64,000 nucleotides of DNA from CAYPHA01 sp964410215 (lineage in GTDB: Bacteria > Calditrichota > Calditrichia > Calditrichales > CAYPHA01), in the NCBI GenBank assembly GCA_964410215.1, contig CAYPHA010000008.1, positions 33,130-97,129 of the forward strand, given 5' to 3'. Within the stretch, counting starts at the first letter, position 1. Every line of letters starts with the position of its first letter. The notes under the pieces are model-generated. The model was not told the origin of the DNA and did no database searches. It saw only the letters and a list, made by a program, of their open reading frames with translations. The position numbers and the translations under genes were made by a program. Positions 47,760 through 57,800 of this stretch are shown here, piece after piece.

Positions 47760-49924
47760 TCGGTAATAAGTAGAGAAAGTCCTATTCTTCCGCGTTCCAG
47801 ATCGATTGAAGCAACTTTAACATCAACAACATCCCCCACCGATACTATTTCATGCGGATTTTTTACAAATTTTTTCGACATTTGACTAATATGAATCAAT
47901 CCATCCTGCTTTACCCCAATATCAATAAAAGCGCCAAAATCGACCACATTGCGTACCGTTCCCTTGAGCATCATACCGATTTTTAAATCTTCCATTTTCA
48001 GAACGTCACTCCTGAAAATCGGTTTTGGCATTTCATCTCTGGGATCAAGACCTGGTTTTTCAATATTTAGAATGATATCTTCAAAGGTAGGTTTTCCAAT
48101 GCCAAGTTCATTCAAGAAAATGTCCAGATCCAATTCAGTTTGACTTATAGCCTGTTTTAAATGCTTTCCTTCAGAGCGAATATCTTTAATTGAAAATTTT
48201 TTAAGAAGCACCTGCGTCGCTTCGTAAGATTCCGGATGAATGGAAGTATTGTCCAGCGGATTATCACCATAAGGTATTCGCAGAAAACCGGCAGCCTGTT
48301 CAAAAGCGACACTACCGATGCCATCAACTCTGTGTAAATCCTCCCTCGTACGAAAAGGCCCGTTCTCATCGCGATATCGTACAATATTCGTTGCCGTTCG
48401 GGATGTCAACCCCGAGACGTATTTCAACAGCGACGAAGAGGCAGTGTTCAGATTAATACCAACCATATTTACACACGATTCAACAACCTGTCCGAGAGCA
48501 TGAGCCAGATTTTTCTGACTGACATCATGCTGATATAAACCCACCCCTATACTTTTAGGATCAATTTTAACCAATTCCGCAAGCGGATCCAACACTCTGC
48601 GAGCGATGGATATATTGCCTCTCATACTTGCTTCCAGATCAGGGAACTCTTCCTTGGCAATTTTCGAAGCAGAATACACGGAAGCGCCGGATTCATTGGT
48701 TATAAGATAGGCTACTTTACGTTCATCACCAGTCTCTCGGATTATTTCCGCAACCAATTGCTCTGTTTCTCTGCTGGCGGTGCCATTACCGATAGCTATA
48801 AGTTCGACATTGTATTTTTGGATCAGCTTCCTGAGGATTGATTTCGCGTCCATGTAATGATTCTGAGGCGCATGCGGATATATCGTCTCACCTTCCAGAT
48901 ATTTACCGGTTACATCAATTACTGCTACTTTACATCCCGTGCGGTACCCGGGATCGATCCCCATAATCACCTTTTCGCGAATCGGTGGCTGAAGGAGCAG
49001 ATTCTTAAGATTCATGGCAAACACATTGATTGCATGCTCGTCCGCTTTTGAGGTTAAGTCAGACCGGACCTCACGCGTAATAGACGGAGCAATTAAACGG
49101 TGATAGGCATCTTTTGCCGCGTCTCTTAAATCCTGCACAAATATGCAGCCCGTATTTTTAATGTATATGTCTTCGATCAACTGGCACATGTGGGCCACAT
49201 CCACTTCAATATTTACTTTCAGAATACCCTCTTTTTCCCCCCTGTTTAAAGCCAGTATCCTGTGAGGAGGAATGCGTTTAACCAGTTCAGAATAATCATA
49301 ATAGAGTTCATACTCTGAATACTCACCGGCCTTTTTTACCTCGGAGGTAATGGTGCCCTTTTCAGAAGTCCATTCCCTGATGCGTCGGCGAACTTCCGCG
49401 TCCTCGCTGATCATCTCCGAAAGGATATCACGGGCACCCTGCAGTGCCTCATCAACAGTTGATATTTCTTTATCCGGATCTACATACTTTGCCGCAACTT
49501 CTTCCCTTCTTCCAGTCGTAATGTCCTGTTTCAATATCATATCAGCCAGTGGTTGCAAACCTCGTTCACGAGCAATTGTCGCCCTTGTTCGCTTTTTCGG
49601 TTTATATGGAAGGTAAAGATCTTCGAGTTCCTGCAACTTGACCGTGGATTCGATTTTTTGCTTTAGTTCTTGTGTAAGTTTTCCCTGTTCATTAATAGAG
49701 TGGAGAATCGTCTGCTTTCGTGCTTCCAGCGCCCTGAGATAATTGATGCGATCTTCTATCATCCGTATCTGATCTTCATCAAGCGATCCTGTTTTTTCCT
49801 TTCGGTAACGGGCTATAAAGGGTACAGTATTACCGTCGTCCAGCATTTCAATAGTATTTTTTACCTGAATAAAGTTTAATTCGAGCTCGGATGCCACTTG
49901 CTGAAAAAGCTCATTCTCCGTCAT
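47756..49924 (-). CDS. tex: Tex family transcription accessory protein (S1 RNA-binding)
   Basis: 722 residues from ATG 49924, chosen over a start at 49942 because GAGGGG lies just upstream of it. Tex order: N-terminal helix bundle, YqgF-like nuclease-fold (VIMGIDPGYRTGCKVAVID), helix-hairpin-helix pair (LLKYVSGLTSRTATNIVRYR, REDLHRVDGIGSVAFEQ), and a C-terminal S1 domain (KGTVRNVVDFGAFIDIGVKQ). Nucleic acid-binding factor affecting transcription and survival. Complete length. Confidence 0.95.
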   Translation of the reverse strand: MTENELFQQVASELELNFIQVKNTIEMLDDGNTVPFIARYRKEKTGSLDEDQIRMIEDRINYLRALEARKQTILHSINEQGKLTQELKQKIESTVKLQELEDLYLPYKPKKRTRATIARERGLQPLADMILKQDITTGRREEVAAKYVDPDKEISTVDEALQGARDILSEMISEDAEVRRRIREWTSEKGTITSEVKKAGEYSEYELYYDYSELVKRIPPHRILALNRGEKEGILKVNIEVDVAHMCQLIEDIYIKNTGCIFVQDLRDAAKDAYHRLIAPSITREVRSDLTSKADEHAINVFAMNLKNLLLQPPIREKVIMGIDPGYRTGCKVAVIDVTGKYLEGETIYPHAPQNHYMDAKSILRKLIQKYNVELIAIGNGTASRETEQLVAEIIRETGDERKVAYLITNESGASVYSASKIAKEEFPDLEASMRGNISIARRVLDPLAELVKIDPKSIGVGLYQHDVSQKNLAHALGQVVESCVNMVGINLNTASSSLLKYVSGLTSRTATNIVRYRDENGPFRTREDLHRVDGIGSVAFEQAAGFLRIPYGDNPLDNTSIHPESYEATQVLLKKFSIKDIRSEGKHLKQAISQTELDLDIFLNELGIGKPTFEDIILNIEKPGLDPRDEMPKPIFRSDVLKMEDLKIGMMLKGTVRNVVDFGAFIDIGVKQDGLIHISQMSKKFVKNPHEIVSVGDVVDVKVASIDLERGRIGLSLLITD

Positions 49925-50128
49925 AATCCCCTCTGCTATCATATTTTATGGAAATTTTATTTTTTAATGTATTTCATTTAGGATTGCTTGCTCTTCAAAA
50001 GTAAGATATACTACATTATATGACATCTCCATTCAAATTTATTTTTATTCAATCCTTATTCTGTAATGAAATTTTGACTTTTATATGGATAATCGGTCAC
50101 AAAAAATAGTCATATGAAATGTCACAGG

Positions 50129-50749
50129 TTATCTATGAGCCAGGAAGATTCCAATATTACCTTTTCCAAGTATTTTATATTTTTCAACAATATAATTATG
50201 CTTCTCTAAAATGGAAGGAATTCCCCCGGCAGAAAGAAACTGAAGATGGTTCCGGTAATGCTCCCGTCCTGCAGAGATTTCAAAAAACAAGATGATACCG
50301 CGGATGAGCAAGGCCTTAAGGGAACATCTTCGTCCAGGATGAAAATCAACAATCAGCAAGCGGCCGTCCAATTTCATAACCCGGGAAATCTCATCCATTA
50401 CCTCCCCGCGTTTTATTGGTGACATCTCATGCAGGGTCAGCATGGCAATAACCAGGTCAAAGGAGTGATCTGAATATGCAAGTGCGGAGGCATCACCCAA
50501 TGCCAGGGAGGCATGTGTACCAAGATTTTTCTTAGCCATGTTCAGCATAAAGGGTGACAAATCGACACCGAATACCTTGCAACCTTCGTTCTGATATATA
50601 CGAAGGTTCGTACCGGTACCACATCCCACTTCCAGTATCCGCTGCCCCCTCTGGATGTTGATTATCCCAGCGGCAATTTTGCGAATAGTTTTGTTGAAAG
50701 GTTCTACGAAGATATCATAATACGTAGCAGAATTTTTGTAGACTGACAT
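50129..50749 (-). CDS. class I SAM-dependent methyltransferase
   Basis: 206 residues. SAM motif I ILEVGCGTGTNLRIY, acidic strand VFGVDLSP, and LALGDASALAYSDHSFDLVIA with LTLHEMSPIKR, as in methyltransferase-11 proteins (ubiquinone/menaquinone type layout). A C-terminal hydrophobic stretch (RGIILFFEISAGREHY) may contact a membrane substrate. It is 14 nt downstream of the DUF3078 gene. Confidence 0.88.
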   Translation of the reverse strand: MSVYKNSATYYDIFVEPFNKTIRKIAAGIINIQRGQRILEVGCGTGTNLRIYQNEGCKVFGVDLSPFMLNMAKKNLGTHASLALGDASALAYSDHSFDLVIAMLTLHEMSPIKRGEVMDEISRVMKLDGRLLIVDFHPGRRCSLKALLIRGIILFFEISAGREHYRNHLQFLSAGGIPSILEKHNYIVEKYKILGKGNIGIFLAHR

Positions 50750-50763
50750 TTATAGAATGTTTG

Positions 50764-51657
50764 TTAGATAAAACGGTAACTCAGGCCAATCCCAAGAACC
50801 TCTTTCAGCTGTGTATAGGGCGATACCTTTCTGTCAACGAGGACGAGTGTATGTACATTGACCACAAGATATTCAGTAATAGCCGCCTGGATGGATGTAT
50901 CCCAGGTTAAATTGCTGTATTGAAAATCATGAAAAGGGGAGAAAAAATTTAACCTGGATTTCATTCTGATTTTTTCCCAGAAAGTCCGCTCCGCATGTGT
51001 AACCCATTGTATGCCGGATGAGAATTGGGTTTTTCTTCCATTAGCAAAATTTTTGTGTTTCTCGGTAAAAATGCTTCGTGCCGCTAAACCCATTCTTGTT
51101 CTGAATGTCTTCTTTGGCGCATATCCTATGCCCAGCCCGTTTGTCAGATAACCGGGATCCATGAAATTGGAAATTTCTATTTTGTCATCCTCGGTATATT
51201 TGTATCCAGGTGCCATCTGTGTCCTGAAATTGAGTGAAAAGTAGGGATTCAGGAGGTGATTTTTCTTATAGGTTATAACCGATTCAATATCAATAATATC
51301 GTCCGTCTTCCTGGTCGAAGAACCATTCTGCTTAGAATTACCAAACAAAAAATTAGTTTCATTCGCCCAGTTCCAGTCCAGTGTATCATAGATTGCACTT
51401 CCGTCCAGACCCGCTGTCCAGATAAAGATATTGGAACCGCCGGCAGCCCATTTCTCGTACGCGGTCTGGCTCATGGTGAAAGATGAAGTTAATCCCAGAT
51501 TCCAGCCCCTTTTAAGTTTATTGTATTGTTTCTGTTTTTTCTCAATCTCCTTTTCATGCTGAAACAGTTCTTTCTGCTGAGCATTCACAATGCCTACAAA
51601 TAACCAGATAAAAATAAGTATCCATTTAAAATAATGTGTGCGGCCTTCGTAAATCAT
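50764..51657 (-). CDS. DUF3078 domain outer-membrane protein
   Basis: 297 residues with a signal peptide (ILIFIWLFVGIVNAQ) and a coiled charged stretch, then barrel-like strands: RGWNLGLTSSFTMSQTAYEK and WAAGGSNIFIW at the front are hallmarks of DUF3078, ending GIGLSYRFI (aromatic terminal residue region). Typical of FCB genomes; function unknown. Cotranscribed with the methyltransferase. Confidence 0.85.
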   Translation of the reverse strand: MIYEGRTHYFKWILIFIWLFVGIVNAQQKELFQHEKEIEKKQKQYNKLKRGWNLGLTSSFTMSQTAYEKWAAGGSNIFIWTAGLDGSAIYDTLDWNWANETNFLFGNSKQNGSSTRKTDDIIDIESVITYKKNHLLNPYFSLNFRTQMAPGYKYTEDDKIEISNFMDPGYLTNGLGIGYAPKKTFRTRMGLAARSIFTEKHKNFANGRKTQFSSGIQWVTHAERTFWEKIRMKSRLNFFSPFHDFQYSNLTWDTSIQAAITEYLVVNVHTLVLVDRKVSPYTQLKEVLGIGLSYRFI

Positions 51658-51993
51658 AAAATCTTCCCGAAAATATTCCTTTGTTTGTCTTCCCTGTTCA
51701 GATCAGATAAGTATTAATAATATGTATTTTATATATTTGAATCAAATCAATTCCTGTAAAAATTTGTACCTTTTTTCATTTGTTATCCCCTTCATTAATG
51801 CGTATTCGGCACAATAAGACAACACTTAATGGTATGTTCTCATTCCGTTCATTTATCAACCGCATGCAGTTTAATTCGAGCTTGAGATGAATCCCGAAAC
51901 AGGGTTCACTTTCTACTTTTAACAACTTAAAAGCATACCGGTTCAGATTATAAGAGGAAACGATAATCATTATATGGATCACGGGTTGCGGAT
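51658..51993. other. intergenic region upstream of the DUF3078 gene
   Basis: 336 bases with AT-rich stretches on the side of the DUF3078 start (about 51700-51760) where its promoter is expected. An open frame across 51776-52009 lacks conserved features and runs into the terminator hairpin, so I see no gene. Confidence 0.6.
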
Positions 51994-52025
51994 AAAAAAA
52001 AGGCACCAATCAAGGTGCCTTTTTT
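51994..52025 (-). terminator. Rho-independent terminator after the GH94 gene
   Basis: AGGCACC-aatcaa-GGTGCCT flanked by A-run and T-run on opposite sides, so functional on both strands. It lies about 50 nt beyond the phosphorylase stop at 52076. Confidence 0.92.
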
Positions 52026-52075
52026 GACTCGGAGTAAGCCTATGCGATTCATTTTTTAGATATTATCAAATTAAA

Positions 52076-54460
52076 TCAGGATTTTCCAAGTATTACTTCG
52101 ACTTCAATTTCTTCACTTTCACAAACAGGTAAAATATTACCTGTAAGTTCAGCACCGTTTACACAAATCTTCTTGACACCATGTTCCACATGTTCCGGGT
52201 TCTCAACCTTAATTTTATATTTTTTCCCCCGGAAAATGCGCTCAAATGTAAACCCGTCCCAATGGGACGGAATGGCAGGATCTACAATAAGCCCTTTGTA
52301 TGACGAACGTATGCCCAGAATATAGTCAATACTGACGCGATACATCCAGGCCCCGGTTCCGGTTTGCCAGGAATGGCTGGCACGACCGGATAGTTCATGC
52401 TCATCACTCGTAATATACTGTGAATATACATAGGGCTCCGCTACAAATGTATCGGAATCAACGGTGTTGGGTAATAAGGACTTGTAATATTTAAATGCCC
52501 GGTTACCATTTCCCATCAAACATTCGGCCTGAATGAGCCATGTCGTTGGATGACAAAAAACAGCTGCATTTTCTTTTTTACCTGCGACACAACGTGTAAC
52601 CAGTCCGATTGTCGGATCAATTTCTCTAAATGCCGGTGCACAGATTTTAGGTCCATAATCACACACCAGTTCCCTTTCCACGCTATCCATTGCTTTCCTC
52701 AAACGATCGGTATCCGGTAATTGTGCAATTACAGCCCAAATCTGGGTATTGAGAAAAATTTTTCCGGCCGTATTGGACTGCGATCCGATTTTTCGATCAT
52801 TTTGTCCAAACGCCCGGATATACCATTCGCCATCCCAGCAGAATTTATCTAAATTTGATTGTATTCCGTCGCGCACCGGGGTCACCTGTTTTTTCAGATC
52901 AGCAGCACTGACATGATTAAGAAGCTCAATAAGCAGGTTCAGCATAGCTACATAGAACATGCCTCCCCAAACGCTTTCCCCGCCGTCGTCCCCACCGATA
53001 TAATCAAGCGTGTCATTCCAGTCTCCACGGCCAAAAACAGGTAATCCATGACGGCCGAGATTATTCTTTACAAAATTAACAGTAGCCATCAGATGTTCCA
53101 GTACGTTCCCGCCCTTTTTAGAGTCAATGAACGGCTCATGCTGGTACAGAATATCTGTATCACCTGTTTCTTTAATATAGTCAGTAACAGCGAGGATATA
53201 CCAGAGAGGATCATCGCAGTGACCTGTCGTTTCTCCCTGACCGTCAGCGTAAAAATGATGATATACACGCCCTGACGTGAACATTTGCCGCGATAACATG
53301 CAGATACGGTCTCTGGCTTTATCAGGATCTGAAAGTGTAACGGCAATGGTGTCCTGAGAGGTATCCCGGAAACCAAAGCCCCGGCTGATGCCCCAGTAAT
53401 AGAAACTTACAACCCTGCCAATATCGAAAGCGGTTCTGGCCTGATAAGGCATCCAATAATTCATGAACGTGTTAACAGACTGATCCGGGGTGTGAACCCG
53501 TGCCGGACTTAGTATTTTTTCCCATCTATCGTTGAGATCAACAAAAGCACGGTTTACATCGTCGACCGTTTTGTACTTGTCGACATAATTTGTTTTTTTA
53601 GAGAAGTCTGACTTTGGGATTACACCCATTGTGAATATCAGATCGATTTCTTCGCCGGGTTTAAGTTCCAGATCTGTTTTCAATACACCGACTGCGTTGC
53701 CAAAATCCGAGTCCTTTGAGGTGAGTTCATCTCTTTCCAGGGCCTCGGGTGCATTTTCATTCCGGTAGAGACCAATAAACTCTTCCCGTTTCGTTTCATA
53801 TCCGGAAACGGGTAAATTCACGGACATAAAAGCCCACTGATCCCATTCTTTGTTTTCCTGTTGCTGGGTACCGGAATTCTCGGTAACCCAATACGTTTTT
53901 GTGGCATAAAGAGCATTGCTGTTTTTATCAAAATGAACCCGGTTAAAATGCTGATCATCGCACTGGTTGATGATATCGATATGTCCGTGCCCTAAAGCAA
54001 ACTCTACATAGCTAAAAAAAGAGAGTTTTCTTAATTGTTTACCCTGATTCTTTATACGCGCATGCCAGATTTCCAGATCATCCTGCAAAGGCACAAAAAA
54101 CAAAAGACTGGTTTCGATATCCTGTATAACGCTTTCAACCCTGGTGTAGCCGAGTCCGTGCGTTACTTTATAATTTTCCAGATACTTATTCACCGGTTGC
54201 CAGGTAAGGCTCCAGAATTCTTTTGTTTCATTATCTTTTACATAAATATATTTGCCAGGGCGGTCATGCGGAACATCATTGATGCGATATCGGGAAATTC
54301 TTCCATGTAAAGGACTTTTATAGTAACTTATCCCTCCACCATTATTAGAAATAGTAGCAAAGTATCTGCCATTCTGAAGATAATTAATCCAGGGACTGGG
54401 GGTTTTGACATTGGTTATGATATATTCACGTCCGTTTGTGCTGAAATATCCGTATTTCAT
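52076..54460 (-). CDS. GH94 cellobiose/chitobiose phosphorylase family protein
   Basis: 794 residues. N-terminal beta-sandwich (GRYFATISNNGGGISYYKSP), then the (alpha/alpha)6 barrel with RFGFRDTSQDT-like GFGFRDTSQDT and the catalytic Asp483 in GRGDWNDTLD; ELSGRASHSWQTGTGAWMYR is the phosphate-binding region. It cleaves a beta-linked glucose- or GlcNAc-disaccharide by inverting phosphorolysis to sugar 1-phosphate in the cytosol. Cellobiose versus chitobiose versus cellodextrin cannot be settled from motifs. No cognate transporter is adjacent; it is a separate transcription unit. Confidence 0.93.
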   Translation of the reverse strand: MKYGYFSTNGREYIITNVKTPSPWINYLQNGRYFATISNNGGGISYYKSPLHGRISRYRINDVPHDRPGKYIYVKDNETKEFWSLTWQPVNKYLENYKVTHGLGYTRVESVIQDIETSLLFFVPLQDDLEIWHARIKNQGKQLRKLSFFSYVEFALGHGHIDIINQCDDQHFNRVHFDKNSNALYATKTYWVTENSGTQQQENKEWDQWAFMSVNLPVSGYETKREEFIGLYRNENAPEALERDELTSKDSDFGNAVGVLKTDLELKPGEEIDLIFTMGVIPKSDFSKKTNYVDKYKTVDDVNRAFVDLNDRWEKILSPARVHTPDQSVNTFMNYWMPYQARTAFDIGRVVSFYYWGISRGFGFRDTSQDTIAVTLSDPDKARDRICMLSRQMFTSGRVYHHFYADGQGETTGHCDDPLWYILAVTDYIKETGDTDILYQHEPFIDSKKGGNVLEHLMATVNFVKNNLGRHGLPVFGRGDWNDTLDYIGGDDGGESVWGGMFYVAMLNLLIELLNHVSAADLKKQVTPVRDGIQSNLDKFCWDGEWYIRAFGQNDRKIGSQSNTAGKIFLNTQIWAVIAQLPDTDRLRKAMDSVERELVCDYGPKICAPAFREIDPTIGLVTRCVAGKKENAAVFCHPTTWLIQAECLMGNGNRAFKYYKSLLPNTVDSDTFVAEPYVYSQYITSDEHELSGRASHSWQTGTGAWMYRVSIDYILGIRSSYKGLIVDPAIPSHWDGFTFERIFRGKKYKIKVENPEHVEHGVKKICVNGAELTGNILPVCESEEIEVEVILGKS

Positions 54461-54807
54461 TCGCGTATTAACCCTTTTAATATATTTTAAGAATGACGTT
54501 TATACCAGTTATTCGTCTTTTTACTAATTTAAGAGAAACATAATTTACTAAGCAGAATACACTGTAAATATAGTCAGGGTTTAGTTTCTTTTCAAGAAAA
54601 ATATTCTAAATTGCAGAGTTTGAATCCATCTAAAATAAATTTTATAATTATAGTATTTTTAAAGAGTTAGACAAGACAAGTACTTTCATTATAGACGCAT
54701 TCTTTCTGAATACTACAAACAATATCTGCAATGTTAGTATTGAATGAATAATATCTGTTAAAGAATGAAAGTCCATTTATATCCGATGATCCATATATGT
54801 CGGTTTA
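54461..54807. other. intergenic region, AT-rich
   Basis: 347 bases separating the GH94 start and the giant secreted gene's end. The GH94 promoter should be here. No ORF of note or convincing terminator is seen; tandem occurrences of aatatctg at 54720-54760 are too short to interpret. Confidence 0.6.
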
Positions 54808-57800
54808 TCATTTAATCACCGCAAACTTTCCCATCTTCTCCTTACCTGTCACATGCGATTTGACATGATACATGTAATATCCGGCCGCAATGTCCAGACC
54901 TTCACTGGATTTCATATCCCAGAATACCGTACCATTAGCCTCCGAGTTCAGATCCCAGTCCGACGTACGGTTCACCTCCGCATTGTCCACCTCGATCACA
55001 TCCACAAGCACACCGCTCACCGTGAAAATACTGATCGTACTCTGTGCCGGAATGTGCGTGAACATCAGGCGGCGACGCTGACTCAGCTGGTAGTTGGCGA
55101 CATTGGTCTCAAACGTATTCGTCATTACATACGGATTCGGTACCACCCGTATCTCCTCCATGTCCGCATTCAGCTTCGCATCGCTCACCAGCGTCTGTTC
55201 CGCATTTACCGTGAATACGATCGAATCGCTTTCTGTAAACGGACGGATAAAATCAATATGGTAGACATCACCGGGCTGGGGAAGATCCTCCTCCGTTTCC
55301 GTATCAAAAAAATTAATGGTAAACGCCGTACCGCCCCATTTACCCTTCAGAAAACCGCCCGTAACATACGTCGTCCCAACGAATATTTCATCCGTCAGTA
55401 TATCAAATTCTCCATTCCTATTATGATCGATGGCCACCATTTCCATCCGCAGATCCTGCCCCGTCTCGTCCTGGATCGAGCGGTTGGCTACATAAAAACT
55501 GAAATTCTGACCATACAGAATCTGATTGGCTCCATATTGAACTCCATCACCTTCCGATACCCGCCAGATCTTCGGATAGGCATAGGTCGAGACATAGGCT
55601 GAATCGTTACCTGTAAAGACGATATCATACTCATAAGGCAAAACCAGCTGCCTTACCTCTTTCTGCTCGCCGCCTGGATTCAGCCGTGGAGCAATGCCGA
55701 TCCCGATCCTCGATGAACCGCTGATCCAGCCCATTTTCGTCTCGTTCAACTGAGCCGTCTCCACCGGTATAAAAAACCGTATCAGCAGCCCGTCAAATTC
55801 GCCCGTCGCCAGTTCCCTGCCGTAATTCATGATCACATTGGTAAAGCCCTCATTGAAGATATCCCTGTTGATCCGCCGGAAATTGCCGCCTGTAAAATCA
55901 TCCCGGGTCTCTTCATATACCAGCCTGTCCTCTTCCGTTACATCATACACCCGGATGGCATCATTCCGGTACAACATGGCCATAGGCGCACGCGTATCGT
56001 GAACCAGACGCTCCACTCCGAACTTTATCTTATACTGATGCCCTTCTTTTACTTTGGAAGGTATGAGCATTTCCGGTTCCACCCAGCCGCTGCCCAGTAC
56101 ATCGCTTTGCGCCTCGTTCTTCTCCACATCGGCCTCTTTATAACCCGCGGCAAACTGATGCGGTTGCACTACGGCCACATTCTGCGAGATCTTGCGGATA
56201 TTTTCATATTCATCCAGTTCGATTACATACGTGTTTTCTGAGGGCGGCACACCCGTGCCAATATTTTCGATACCATAGTCATAGGCCACCAGTACATAAT
56301 AATAGGTGCGGCCGTTTTCTACAGTATTGTCTACAAAATGGTGTTTGATGCCGGAGTCATTGCCCAGATAGTAGGGCGTCCCGTTAATAAGGCCGAAATC
56401 CGTAAAACCTTTTTTATCATTTATAAGATCACATTGAAAAATCGGTTTCTTCAGGAACGGCGTGCCAAAACCGTCCGTTATCTGCTCGGCATCCGACATC
56501 TTCTTATCAGTCGCCCGGTACAATTTATAGCCTTCAAAATCATTGATATTACCCAGAAAAGCTTCCCGGGTAAACTGATCCGAAATATTATCCCAGGAGA
56601 GCACCACTTTTCCATCTAGCGGTGTGGCCGTCAGGGTGGGCAGTAACGGTGGCTGGGCAAAACGGTAGTCCGATTCATAGATGGTTTGGACGACTTTCTT
56701 GAGACGAAACAGTGCCGGGGCCTCGTAAGGGTAAGCTTTTAATCCGGCCAGCGGATCATAGGCTGCCAGTTGTGACATGGAAACCCGTTCCGTTCTGCCT
56801 TTATACAGAGGAAACAGACCCGATGCAAACTGTTCTATAAAATTTACTGGTTCTGGCTGAACCTCATCAAATACACCCCGGGTAAGTCTGTGAAACAGGG
56901 ACTCATCGTCCTGTTGTGTCCCGGGTCCACCTGTGCCCATAATCCAGTTAAGAAGATAACGGAAAGAGGTTAAACCAAGCATATCGGATTCATTTACATC
57001 CGTAGCGGCAAAGTTTGGTTCACATCCCAGACCTTCTACGTAATCCGGTCTGTGGTTGCATTCACCTTCATCGGGCCCATCATAATTGAGATCAAAGGGT
57101 CCCACGCCATCAAGACCCACATCGTCACCGACACGTTCACCCGGTTCCACCAGCCAAACCATTGAGACCGAATCGTAGTATGCATAACGTCCATTATCAT
57201 TGGCATCAAAGCCATCCTCCCAGTCCTGATCCTCATCCGCATCCCAATGTTCGCGCAGGTCGCTCTCTCTCAGATTATAAAAGTTCAGGAAATCGGAAAG
57301 GTTGCTGATATTATCATACGGTCCAACCCTATTACCGGCCTGATTGTCACGCTCTTCGTCAATGATTCCGTCCTGATCATTATCTATACCATCATAGGCC
57401 ATACCGGGACTTTCCAGAAAGGCAAAACCCAGTACACCCGGTTCTACTCCACCACCGAGAGGCACACCATCATAATCCCAGGAATAACACATATCCAGAA
57501 GTTTATCGTAATAGGCAACATCCTGCTCGTCACCTCCGGGCCCATTATCCAGACTGTATCCAAAATAGACTTCAGGAATCGTATACTCGGAAATATTAGC
57601 GATCGTATATTCAAAAAATATCGCATCCTGTGCAGAAGGATTACTCCACTGAAATCCGCGCTGTTCTACACGGATGCCCAGTCCGCCCCAGTGCATGCCT
57701 TTCTGAACCGTCACATCGGGTTTTTTATCGCCGATGCGGATTTCCTGTAAAACATCTCCAGCGGGGCTAAATACACGTCTTGGAAAATAATAGGGACCGT

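Noticed and set aside
49925..49942. Earlier tex start at 49942
   Set aside because: The GAGGGG site fits ATG 49924, whose product begins MTENELF.
51776..52009. 77-codon leftward open frame
   Set aside because: No ribosome site, overlaps the terminator hairpin and no protein-like pattern.
54853..55602. 249-codon rightward frame opposite the giant secreted gene
   Set aside because: Antisense shadow: Ile/Arg/His-rich, no start signals, and the opposite frame has a clear signal peptide and sorting tail.
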